Assembly (NCBI GenBank): GCA_902806565.1
Contig: CADCXA010000006.1
Coordinates: 1,364,001 to 1,428,000 of the forward strand
Length of the DNA: 64,000 nucleotides
Origin: Hypoxylon rubiginosum
Taxonomy: Eukaryota > Ascomycota > Sordariomycetes > Xylariales > Hypoxylaceae
Direction of reading: 5' to 3'
Of this stretch, positions 42,901 to 53,661 are shown piece after piece. How positions within the stretch are numbered: the stretch's first letter is position 1; the number at the start of each line of letters is the position of its first letter. A model generated the notes under the pieces. The model saw only the letters and a program-made list of their open reading frames with translations, was not told where the DNA came from and searched no databases. The position numbers were made by a program, and so were the translations under genes.

Positions 42901-45900
42901 AGCCTGACATTATCCCTTTCCTCTATACGTACCCTTGGTCGCGCCAGCGCTGTTGGTACGAGAGTCGAATCACGCGACAGCACCGACTTAAGCCGTTTGC
43001 TCGTCATGATCTGATTGGAACACTAGCCGACTGGAGTAGCGAGTTGGAGCCGACCTGGCGCAACTTCATCAGATTGGAAGAGCTACCGTGGTTGCGAGAA
43101 TACCGCATCCAAGATCGTTCGGTATTTCCCGCGTCGGCCTTTATCTCCATGGTTGTGGAGGCGGCCAGCCAACGAGCGGCGCTCAGGGGCTTCGAAGCAG
43201 TCAGCTTTGATATACACGATATTGTTATCCGTGAGCAATTATTCTTGGCGGACGATGAACCGGTCGAAATACTGCTATCCTTTAGACCACATGGCGCATC
43301 TAAATTCAACCGAGATGACTTCCACATCTCTACTTTCCATTCGAAACGTGGATGGCTGGCGCATTGTCACGGCCTTGTTGAAGCAAAGTCTCCGCGAAGC
43401 GCAACCGCCAGCCCCATCCGCTCTGCGACGCACAGACTAGAAGGAAATGGTTTGACGATGCCGGCTGCAGGCTTCTACTTCAACTTAGGCTCTGGAGGTA
43501 TTAGCTATCCACATACCTTTTGGAACCTTGTTAGCGTAAAGATGAACGAACAAGGCGTCAGCGCCCACGGTACACTCCAGGACACGAAGCTCATCATGCC
43601 GTTGACATACGAATCTTCGTACTTAGCACATCCAGCTATGTTAGAACCACTTATTCAGATATCGCAAGCCGATTTGGGATTTGACGGAGTCGCGAGCCCA
43701 AAGTTGCCATCCGCAATTAAGCAGGTACACATCGACATAAGTGACGATTGGGAGAGAACCCCTGGGTCCAAATTCACCATCCAGTCAACCAAAGACACCA
43801 AGTCCGGCTCGTTCTTGGCAGAGTTGTTTGCGCCAGTGGAGAGTGAGTTACCTTCCGTCTCGATGCTTGGATTGGAGCTCACTCCGCTGAAGACGGCGAC
43901 ATCGAAGCCGTCTGAGCCCAGAGAGTTGTGTTATAAAATACAATGGGAACAAATGGAGGAGCAGCGCGCCAATGGCGTGAGCCACGCACACATCAAGTCT
44001 CATGGAGAACGCGTGATAATCGTGACAGAGCGCGCTCGTGACGATACGCTTGTTGCTTCCTTACGCGAGGTGATAAAGTTGCATTCTGGAATTGCTCCGA
44101 GTATCTCCAGTCTGCTCCAGATTCGAGATTTCAGCGGCTTTTTCGTGGTACTCTCCGAGATTGATCGTGCTATCCTAGCATCAACCAACAAGACCGAGTT
44201 TGAGCAGATTCAGGCCCTACTGACACGAGCTGGAGGCATCCTGTGGGTAACATGCGGTGCATCCAAGGTCTCCATGAATCCAAGCACCAATATGGCTCTA
44301 GGTCTACTTCGTACAGTACGCTCGGAACTTGGCAAGGTTGCAGTCACTTTGGACCTTGACCCGGATAGCACTCTTGATGTTGAGGGTCAGGCTGGACTGA
44401 TCGAAGATGCTTTCAGGCGAACCGTGCTGGCGGACGACCCTGACGCCGAGGTCGAGTTTGCCGAGCAACGTGGAGAACTCGTCATACCACGTTTCATTGT
44501 TGACGACGATATGAACTTGCGAGTTCACCGTGAACTGGGCAAATCCGAGCCGTACTCACAGGATTTCCGTCAGATGGAACGTCGGTTGCGCGTCGCTGTG
44601 CAGGTTGAGGGTTCCATTGACACGCTTTATTTTGATGATGTCCCAGCTAATGAGACCTTGGGCGACGATCAAGTTGAGATCGAGATTAAAGCCAGTAGGC
44701 TAAGCGAGGACGATGTTCTTGGGCTTACTGATACGACTGCGTTTAGTGCACCCGAAAGGTCATGCAGTGGTATAGTCGTTCGTGTCGGGCGCGAAGTCAC
44801 CATTGTCAATGTTGGGGACATGGTTTGCGTCTTGACCGACGGCCAATTGGGCACGCATTCTTTCATAGCAGCAAATAGCGTCGTCAAAATTCCCGAGAAC
44901 ATGAGTTTTGAAGACGCAGCAATGGTTCCATCTGCCTTTAGCGCGGCCTTCTATGCACTTTCTCAAGTTGCGCGCCTTCGAAAGTCAGAACGGGTGCTCA
45001 TCCAGGTAAACGATGCCAAGGGACTTGCTGCGATCCAGATCGCTCAGCACATAGGTGCTGATGTGTTCGTTGCAGTCCACGGTCATGAAAGGAGAGAGTT
45101 TATGGCCAAGTCGTTCGGTGTCAATGCGAACAGTATCTTCGACACAGCGAGCATCTATTTCGATCGTGAAATACAAGATGCATCTGCCGGAGCCGGCATG
45201 GATGTTGTCTACACCAACTCGTCAAGCTTATCGTCGGGTGTTAACAATGTTAGCAAGGTATGGGCAGGAATTGCGCCTTTCGGGCGCATTGTTCATATGC
45301 AAGGAGGACTCCATGCTCGCCTTGATGTCTGGAATGCTAGATCCGATATTGCTGAGAACATAAGCTTCACATCGATCAACCTACTGAGCCTAGCTGCTAC
45401 ACGCCCACGGCTTATGAAGGATATCCTCAAAGATATCCTAGGCTTCTTTTCGAGAGGAATTTTCAGACCTTTGAAGAGGACACTGATTTTACGGATGAAA
45501 AACCTCGCTAAAGGCTTGCATATGATTCAACGAGGCTCTCTACAGCCAATTGTTGTTTCCGCTCAGCATGGTGATCAGGTAATGGTAAGCGATCAATCCA
45601 ACCCCTTATTTTCTGCGAGTTTCCATTAGTCAATGAGTTAGTTACTGACTATTATATAAGGCTTCACACCATACTTCGAGGTGCTTCCTTAATTCTGAGG
45701 GTACCCACATCATAGTTGGTGGCACTGGCGGTTTGGGCCGTAGTATGGCAAGATGGATGGTCAATCACGGTGCCCGGCATATTGTACTGCTATCGAGGAG
45801 CGGAGGAGAGACGGGTGAATTACAGCAACTCATTGACGAGGCTCGAGATAGAGCCGAAATTGTCGTCAAGGCGTGCGATATTGCCAACGAAGACGATGTC

Positions 45901-46871
45901 TATCGACTTGTACGAGAGTGCACTAAGACGCTTCCATCGATATGCGGCGTAGTACACGCTGCCATGATGCTTCATGTAAGTCTAACCTCATCCAATAGCT
46001 GGCACAGTCAGGCTCGAGTTTGCATTACACAGGGACCCTAACCAATCTTGGACAGGACGGGTTAATGGAAGGCATGACCCACGACTTGTACGTCTCGGCG
46101 ATTCGTGCCAAAGTTAAGGGTACTTGGAACATTCATAACGCGCTCGAATCCGTTAATGCGCGTCTGGATTATCTTGTCCTCTTGTCAAGTGCAGCGGGCA
46201 TTGTCGGGAGCCGTGGTCAAGCCGCCTACGCCGCGGCTAATACGTTCCTAGACGGGTTTGCTTCCTGCAGGGTAGCACAGGGCATGCCAGCCGTGTCTCT
46301 TGATCTGACAGCGGTGACTGGCGCAGGCTACATTGCCGAAAATGCAGCACGCGAAGACGAAATCATCAAGAACTTCGGCGGGCAGTCTATTTCTGAAGCC
46401 GAAGTTCTGGGCCTTTTGGCGGTCGCCACGTCCGGTAAGTGTGGCGCGCAGTGTTTGACTGGTCTGAAGCTGGTCCCAAGCAGCACAGGTGCTTTGCCCT
46501 ACTATGCAGAAGACCCACGGTTCGCGCACCTCAGGGCGGCGGCAATGGCGGAGATACGAGCTGCAGGCAGCGACTCTGGACAAGCCGTGTCGTATAGGGA
46601 TGCGTTCCGGTCTACGAGCAGCAAAGACGAAGCCCGGCAAGTTGCCGTGCAGGGCGTACTGCAGAAATTGTCGGAGGTGCTGTCGGTGGCGCGGGACGAC
46701 GTAGACGCCCAACGAAGCATGGCGTCGTACGGGCTGGACTCCCTTACGGCTATTGATGTCCGCAATTGGATTACGAGAGAGCTGGGTGCCACTCTCGAGA
46801 TTCTAGAGTTGCTTACGAGTGCAAACGTGACCGACCTAGCAGAGTTGATCGTTTCGCGGACGAAGGCATAA
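39926..46871 (+). CDS. HR-type polyketide synthase: KS-AT-DH*-psiKR/ER*-KR-ACP, no C-methyltransferase
   Basis: Eight exons (39926..40205, 40262..40646, 40705..40883, 40945..41294, 41373..41658, 41719..45584, 45661..45975, 46056..46871) join without a break into 2,158 residues. KS: DTACSSS (Cys179), EAHGTGT (His315), NIGH (His355). AT: TGQGAQW and GHSSGE (Ser631). DH: the region is present, but the HxxxG(x4)P motif reads YRIQDRSVFP (His to Tyr955, Gly to Asp) and the second-motif Asp is Glu1136 (HPAMLEPLIQ). After DH the chain passes straight to a psiKR-like stretch; no SAM-binding methyltransferase is seen. ER: the usual GGVG nucleotide loop reads AKGL (1593-1596). KR: GGTGGLG (1802-1808), with the Ser/Tyr1945 and AAAN core intact. 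ACP: GLDSL (Ser2116). It should therefore extend malonyl units and ketoreduce, but probably not dehydrate, enoyl-reduce or methylate. No release domain is present. The LovG-family hydrolase next door could supply release (inference). Confidence 0.95.
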
Positions 46872-47342
46872 TTTGTAGGTAGTACATAATTTGGTTGCTT
46901 TCAAAAAGGGGTAAATATTATTTGAAATAGAAGAAAAGAAAGATAAACCTTAATAGAACAGGAATGTTATCCCGCGGAATGTCAAAGTGGCCCATGTCCT
47001 ACCGCTTATGTAATAACACAAAGCTCAAAGTGTTTCATGCTGTCTTAGCACAGGACGATATCCCGGTGAGACATGGAAAGTGTAGCGCAACTCATAAAAC
47101 ACCTTCAATTTCCAAGCAACATAATAGTAGGACAGTAATCCCCGGATTAAGTAGGTTACGCATGGCCAATTCATCGTCTGGGTCTCATAAGTTGCAATAG
47201 ATTGTGATATAGAATCGCTTAGTTAAAATGATAGTTAAAATGATCCCGTCTCGATACCAAACAAGACATCTAGAAACTCGCACGATGCTTTATTACCTTA
47301 GGTACTCTTGTGATACCTCGCTATTAAGGAACGTTAATACCC
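46872..47342. other. Intergenic region between the convergent PKS and AhpC/TSA-like genes
   Basis: 3' flanks only; no gene is seen. Confidence 0.55.
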
Positions 47343-48567
47343 CTACGCCTTAACGCCACCGCCGGTAGTGTGTGTAGTATCAACGCTCATCCGGCTCATC
47401 TGGCTCGCCATGCTCAAGCCCGTGCCCTTTCTCGTCTGCAGCGCCTTTTCCCACCTCTTCTTGTCCTTGATGGCGGCGCCGGTGCCGTCCAGGCCGAGCA
47501 CCTCCATCAGCTCCGGCATCTCGGCGTGGTCGCGCGTCGTCCGCATGCGGTGGCACCACGTCACGCGCTTCTCCTCGACCTTGGGGTCGTCCGCGTGCCC
47601 GTCCGGCTTGTCGTCCTCGTGCGCGAGCTCCAGCTTCTTGTCTTCCTCGCTGCGCGGCGTCGAGATGGGCGTGTCCAGCGTCGGGGCCGCGGGCTCGAAG
47701 AGGAACTCGCCCCCTACCTGTCGCTGGTCGCCCATCTTCATCACCAGGCCCGACTTTACCTGCTTCAGCCCCTGGACCACGCCTGAGATGACGGTGTGCG
47801 CCACCGATTTGCCTTGCATGTACGCGGGCCGCGGGCCCAGCGCGAGCGTGCGCACCATTCCCAGTTCGTCATACAGACGACGGGTAGGGTCAGCATAGAC
47901 GGGAAAAGGGCAGCCGGTTTCTTGAATGTACGAGTTGATCAACTCGGGAGCGCCACACCCGATGACAGCGATGAAGGTGCTGACTGGCAATTGCAGAAGG
48001 GCATCAGGAGTGATTGAGGCTGAAAGGGTGCGTAGATATTCTTGGCAGTTCTGCAGCGTGCTAGTCAGCATAGAATGAACGAATACTACCATAGAAAATG
48101 CGGCGACTTACACCACAGAAAAAGTGTCGGACGAAGATGATGAGCACCCTACGCGGAGAGTTGCGACCAGCGTAAAGGCTTTTGAACGTGTGTGACTTTC
48201 CATCATGGTCGAGGACAGTGTACGTTTCTATCTTGCGCAGTGTCTCGATAGTTGGTAAGTCGTGGGTAGTTTGCACTTCACCTTGGAAATCCTGAGGATT
48301 CACTGGATCGTCGTTGCTTTGGGCAGCAGTCGCTGATGTAGTCGCCGTTGACCGAACCACCGGCTCGGCGTCCTTAGTAGCTGGGGCGGACGTCTCTGTG
48401 GTCGGGGGAGGCTTGACATCTTGGTCGGGCTTGTCTGTCGCATCTAATTTACTTGAAACCCCCGAATCGGACGGAGGCTCTGTCTTGCTCGGGTCATCTT
48501 TGACCTCGGCGACGGATTTCTTATCTTCCGCGATAGTCGGTGATTGCAATCTCTCCTCACCTGTCAT
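47343..48567 (-). CDS. AhpC/TSA-family (AAED1/PRXL2-like) thioredoxin-fold protein
   Basis: Two exons, 48112..48567 and 47343..48050, give 387 residues. The joined thioredoxin-fold core starts TYTVLDHDGKSHTFKSLY, with RVLIIFVRHFFCGNCQEYL placing a CxxC-type pair (CGNC) at the usual peroxiredoxin-like active-site position across the splice. Further core pieces are FIAVIGCGAPELINSY, CPFPVYADPTRRLYDELGM and a Gly/Val-rich segment before residue 270. This matches the AhpC-TSA_2 family (AAED1/PRXL2), whose members are redox proteins with poorly known substrates. The first ~95 residues are an acidic, Ser/Thr/Pro-rich disordered extension. The C-terminal ~110 residues are polar and probably disordered too. 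It is convergent with the PKS; no functional link is shown by the sequence. Confidence 0.88.
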
Positions 48568-49867
48568 GATAGCTTTTGGGATACCGGTTTGCGTTGATGA
48601 AGGTCGGGTACTTTGGGTGCTAGTGGGGACGGTCTTAAAGGTCTTAAAGAGTAAGGGGTTTGGCAGGATGCAATAAAATTCGCCGTGGCAGAAATGATTA
48701 AATTTGGTTGTTGCGGCTGCGGTTACAGGTACACATCACTTTTCTTAATATTTTGTTTGTTCATAGGCTCTGGGTGAAGAATAAAGATCAAGGAAGCATC
48801 TAGGTAGGTAGCCATCAATGCCTCAGAGCAGGACTAGATGCTGAAACTTGGAGCGAGCCGACTCGGGTTTCCATTGCAGTCACACGCACGTAAGGTACCT
48901 AGGTACGTAGGGTACCTACACGGCGAGTGCCTAGTTCACGGTAACATTATGTATAAGTACTTAGGCTGCTGAAGCTGAGGCGTGATGCAGGGGTTAGGGC
49001 GGATCTTCCATTTGACAATGAGGACCCCTGAAGGTGCGTTTGTCTCAAATATTAATTTTGTTAGATATTTTAATAGAACTACCTAAGAAAAAAAGGGGAA
49101 AAAGACATAGATATATAATTTATTACTCATATAATATATATTCCTTTAAAAGTTATTATAAGGGTTCTTTTATAATTTATAGCAATTATAACATCACAGC
49201 AGAATACCAGTTAATTAAGTAGGGGCTCCACGTGGTATTATAGCGCCGGCCCCCCGGACGATATAATTCTTAACCCCCAACCGATGAAGGCTTGGAGTAT
49301 GGAGATTCTACGATCGGGACTTCCCCGCTAATTGATGAGATCCCGCCCGTGTCTTTCATATATCGTCAAAATCTATGACACTATCGATCCAGGTCGACAC
49401 AGATTGATAGGACGAAATCCCGATGATATGTTTACTATTCCCGATGCCGTAACCCATGGGCTGCCGCATGGTGGCTGTGTTATAAGTTATGCAGTAGAAT
49501 GGCGTATCAACTCGTTTGAGACGTCAGCACATGTGCGACATCAATCTGCGGATTTTGACAATGGTCACACGACCTTAGGACTAGCAAGGAATATTACTAG
49601 ACGTGGAGAAACCGATGTAAATTTTTTTTTTCTATCCGTGAAGTATCTGAAATCACAACGCACATACGAGCAGCGATAGGCTAAGCATCCGTTTCATCTC
49701 GAAAACTTGACTGCATCTTTTATAGTTGATCATTTCTAGATGATCTCGAATCAGAGCCTCCTTATCAGGGGTATTTCCACCACTACCCTGAGCCACTAAA
49801 TAACTTAGGCGTCTTTAAGTGACCTTAGGTTGGGAGAATGCGAACCCACAGATGAGCTATACGCACC
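48568..49867. other. Intergenic region with an AT-rich block
   Basis: 48880-48920 carries overlapping AGGTACCT/TACGTAGG palindromes. 49034-49222 is a strongly AT-rich block (see its own entry). 49230-49860 shows only short open frames without a recognisable pattern. Confidence 0.55.
49034..49222. mobile_element. AT-rich block, possible RIP-degraded repeat relic
   Basis: About 190 bp of very AT- and TA-rich DNA, ending abruptly at GC-rich sequence (about 49223 onward). Sharp AT-rich islands of this kind are how repeats mutated by RIP look in filamentous ascomycetes. No terminal repeats or recognisable transposase remains, so the call is tentative. Confidence 0.3.
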
Positions 49868-52306
49868 TCATGACTCGGTAAGGGGGGCGCCCTGAGAAAT
49901 CTTGCTCTCGCCAAACTTCTTAAGACGGATCGCTTGGATAGCGATGAATCCAGTAGTGTCCATTGGCGAGAATGTCGAGAGAGAGTCCATCGACGCGTCT
50001 TCCTCGCTGTAAAGGTTGCTCGTCTCGCTGCTGCGGCCAAGTGTGTAGGCATTTCCCTCTGTAAACGTGTTAATAGTTGTCACACTTTGTAAGATAATGG
50101 TTAGATCGGAATGTTACGTACTGTATACCATCATGCGGACTTGTCCGTTCACGTTCTGCTGCGAGAATATAATCGAGTTCTCGACGAACTCCCTCTCCGG
50201 CGAGCTATTTATCTGTTAGTCTCTTGTTCAGGGGTAGATGTTTGCAGAAAGAGAATTAAGAGCGAAACACTCCAGCCCGCTCCTTGAGATGTCTTTGAAT
50301 GGCAGAAAACGGAAGACAATGCTTACAAGTACATGCCATTGTAGAGCTGTCTACTCCACGAGATGGTGCAAAATTGATCGCGAAGTTCCCGAACCTTGCT
50401 ATCCAATACCAACCCTTCGAGGTCAATATGCGCAAGGCGGAGGATAGTCAAGCCAGGAGTGTCGTAGCAGCCCCGGCTTTTAAGACCTAAGAAAACATGA
50501 GATCGGAACATGCGGAAATAAGTACTAATTTAGACCATACCAATGAAACGATTCTCGACCTAGAATAGCGTGTCAGTAATTGCTTCTGTTATTTGAATTT
50601 TATGGGGCCGTTGTTCTCCAACCGTCCGGGCCCCAGTGGCTCAATGCTTAAAGACTACCGAAGCACCAGGTAGGGGGTAAGAAATGGACTCAGGTGACTC
50701 ACGATGTCGATTCTTCCTACACCGGCGTCATGGCCAATGAGGTTGAGAAGCTTGAATAGCTCTACTGGCTGGGTAGCTTCCTTGCCGTCCTCAGTAACAA
50801 CTTTGACGGGGATACCCTTTTCGAACTGGATGGTGAAGCGGTACGGCTGATCGGGGGCATCTAGGGGATCAACGGTCATCTTCCAGAGGTGCTTGGGCGG
50901 CTCGTGATCGGGATCCTCGAGGATTCCAGCCTCGTAGCTACAGTGCACAAGATTCTCGTCCATACTATATTATAGTTAGTATTGTCGAAGCCCGGATTGA
51001 TCAATCAATGGACAGGGTAACTGACCTCCAAGGAGCCTTGGGAGTTGAGGAAACGGGGATGTCGTTGGTTCGGGCATATTCGAGAAGATCCGCCCGGCCC
51101 TGGAACTTGCCTATGAATGACTCCATTCTCCAGGGTGCGATGATCTTCATTGAAGGCGCCAGTGCTTCTCGCTGTCAGTAGGTATCTCTTTGGCATGAGG
51201 AAATTCCGCCGGTTGCTTGTCGAACACAAATCTCTGGCTAATAGACATCGCGAGGAAAAGTAAACATATCAAACGTACCTAGCCAGGCGAGCTCACTGTA
51301 TCATCCCGTGTTAGTAATTTTCTATATAGTCGTTGTTTGGGGGGTTCATTGGGCGTTGGCGTCAGTTTCAAGCAAGACCTCAGCCGGAACGCTCGCAACA
51401 ACTCTAAAGACGCTCTGCAATGGGGTTGCATAAATCAGGAAACGTACAATCTAACTTGGTCATTGCCTTTGCCGGTACAGCCGTGGCTGAGGGAATCGCA
51501 TTTGAATTCCTGTGCGACACGAACTTGTCTACAGTATCATAGGTTAGCAATCTATCGTTTCTCCGAGACAGGAATCCTTTAGAGGCAGATGTCCTCAACG
51601 GAGCAAGTCTTGGCAAGACCCTTCACGTCGGTCCCTGGGATATCGCATAAGAACAAGGGATTTTCTTACTCGCGAGCGATGATCGGGCGGGCTAAGCTGG
51701 TTCCTAGAAGGTATCTGTCCTCCTGTAGTATTTGTTAGTGTCTCCTTGCTTATAGATCGTCATTCCTAGGAAGTGGTGGAAATAGATCCCTGGATTGGCT
51801 CCGGAGACCTACGGGTTGGGTTGACTCACATAGATGGCGTTGCATTGCGTAGCTCGGAACACTATCTCGGTAACAAACTGGGCCTGGAGGTCTCGAATGA
51901 CCATCCTCTCGGCTCCCAATTTGAGTGCCTAAAAGGTTCAGCTTTTGATTGTAAACGGTATACACCCATAGATATTACCTTCGCTTCTACCTCCTTCCAA
52001 TCCTCTTCCTGGCCGACATTGGCGAGGAAACACTACACCATGGTCAGAAATCGATCTAGGACAAGGGGCGTCGAGGAGAAAGCGTACGACGACGGTGTAG
52101 CCATCATTGATGAGCCACTTTAGGATAGTGGAGGTATCGAGGCCTACGAGCTCCCGTTAGTCTAGTGGTCGGTGAGGATGTGTCGGTTCAAAGCTCAAGA
52201 GCATACCTCCGGAGTAGGCGCTATACGAAAGTTCAATTAGCAATGCTGGTAATACAGGCTCGAGGGGTTAATGCAACACTAACAGACAGACGCGACCTTT
52301 AGACAT
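49868..52306 (-). CDS. Argininosuccinate synthase
   Basis: Fourteen exons on the minus strand: 52284..52306, 52207..52220, 52088..52143, 51979..52032, 51830..51928, 51670..51722, 51448..51528, 51279..51295, 51026..51164, 50703..50964, 50541..50559, 50327..50486, 50122..50204 and 49868..50058. They sum to 1,251 nt with continuous phase, giving 416 residues (the usual length). The enzyme joins citrulline and aspartate with ATP in arginine synthesis. Splicing rebuilds the PP-loop [17 protein letters not shown], then [51 protein letters not shown] and [10 protein letters not shown], and the end [20 protein letters not shown]. Three internal exons are only 14, 17 and 19 nt. Exon 9 uses an AAG acceptor behind a TACTGAC branch site. 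Two TGAGTCA sites lie upstream, fitting general amino-acid control. Confidence 0.95.
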
Positions 52307-52504
52307 GATGTCGGTAGGACGATAGTAGGACGTGGTGGGTACCTAAATGGTCAAGTAATCGAGTGCCTTGAGAGTTAAAGGTACACACTGGATTACCCGA
52401 GGCTGTACACTGGAGTAACGAAGAACGACGATATATCTTGTCCTTTTATGTATCCCTAAGATCGACCCGGGAATGAGAGATGTTGGTAGGTCTATTATAG
52501 AAAA

Positions 52505-52511
52505 TGAGTCA
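52505..52511. promoter_or_regulatory. Gcn4/CPC1-type site TGAGTCA upstream of argininosuccinate synthase
   Basis: A perfect TGA(G/C)TCA heptamer 199 bp before the start codon. In filamentous fungi the bZIP factor CPC1/CpcA binds this motif and induces amino-acid biosynthesis genes. Binding here is inference. Confidence 0.55.
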
Positions 52512-52703
52512 AGATAAGGAAGATTTTAGCAGGTGAAAATAAATATTTTGTGGGGACCTTCCCATTCACAATCAATAAAATTTTGTTTATAGGGCTGCAT
52601 CCGGTATCGGAGTGAAGCGTTATATTAGCAATTACGAAATTCCATTCACATTTTTAGGCTATCTCTACCTGTTTGCCAATATCTTGACTCCACCCATATC
52701 AAT

Positions 52704-52710
52704 TGAGTCA
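52704..52710. promoter_or_regulatory. Second Gcn4/CPC1-type site TGAGTCA
   Basis: A second perfect heptamer, 398 bp before the argininosuccinate synthase start and 199 bp from the first. A related half site (TGACTC) lies at about 52685. Confidence 0.45.
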
Positions 52711-52806
52711 ATTGCTTTTTGTAAATTCCATGGTCATGTCTCTTAGTTGTGTTTGGTTTAAGATAATCCAGGTGAATGACGTTGGAGGGGTATCCGGGGT
52801 GGATCT

Positions 52807-52834
52807 CGGGATGCGGGATGCGGGATGCGGGGTG
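52807..52834. repeat. Tandem heptamer CGGGATG
   Basis: Three perfect copies and one variant copy of a 7-bp unit. Confidence 0.8.
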
Positions 52835-53661
52835 CGGCTGAAGCCTCATTAAAGTCACAGTTTACACCGTTCACTAACACGATAGAAGGTATCAATAGAA
52901 GGTATCAACAAACATCCGTCATATATATGGGCCTTTCTAACTCTGGAATCATGCTTATAAGGCAGGTCATGCTCGATTGATTTTCATGATATAAGGCTAT
53001 GTTAAAGGTAACATCCAAATCAAAGCCGAGAATAGGAGGAAGGTACCTATGTAAGTAGGCGAACGGAGCACCAGTTTTGATCAGATTGATCAGATTCCAT
53101 GTAGGTTTGAGGCTGTCGGCAATAGGTTTCTGAAAAACCTCACGCCATCCAGCAAATGCTATTGTAATGTTGCCCCTTACTTAGTCTCTACAGCTCAGGA
53201 CGTTTATGGCACGATACAGTAGTCAACAGACACATTTATGATGAGGAAAAACATCGCGTCTAGAACGTGACTCAAGTGTTTCAAGGGGACATCACAGCCA
53301 GGATGATAGGTGAAGGCGTGTGAATCTGCGTGTATAGGCCCGGTGTCGTCAAGAGGATTGTTTGCTACTGCCTAAACTCCTGCAGGCGCCCGTGGCCATA
53401 GTGCGTCGCGTGTCATGGATTATTCACCAAGCATATGGATGAGAGCAAGGATCGAAAGCATTGTTATTAAAAGAGCGGTCATTCCACTCCCCCTTCTGCT
53501 TCAGAGGCTATCCATCCTCCTTCCTAATTTCCCTATACGAGATGATTCAGTACAACATTTATTAAAATAGAAGATACTCCTGAGGTTTGTTCACTTCCAT
53601 TTTGTATGGGCTTGCTATTATACATGTACTGACAGGAAGTTGTATAGGCGAATTGCGATAG

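Larger units (their letters stand above)
52307..53661. other. Divergent intergenic region upstream of argininosuccinate synthase
   Basis: Holds the two TGAGTCA sites and a CGGGATG repeat at 52807-52834. An unlocated 5' exon of the next plus-strand gene may lie between about 53400 and 53660. No other gene is seen. Confidence 0.5.

Noticed and set aside
39926..46871. PKS as a pseudogene
   Set aside because: All eight exons join in exact phase to 2,158 residues with conserved KS, AT, KR and ACP sites; only specific catalytic residues in DH and ER are changed, which is not random decay.
47368..47898. Plus-strand open frames of 138-176 codons
   Set aside because: Antisense to the second exon of the AhpC/TSA-like gene.
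49332..49679. 115-codon plus-strand open frame
   Set aside because: No recognisable protein; ends in a T-run-coded Phe stretch; no support from splice signals.
52148..52200. tRNA-like A box (TAGTCTAGTGG) and B box (GGTTCAAAGCT)
   Set aside because: The boxes are too close for an anticodon arm between them, the acceptor stem does not pair, and the sequence is the intron between YSGG and LDTS of argininosuccinate synthase.
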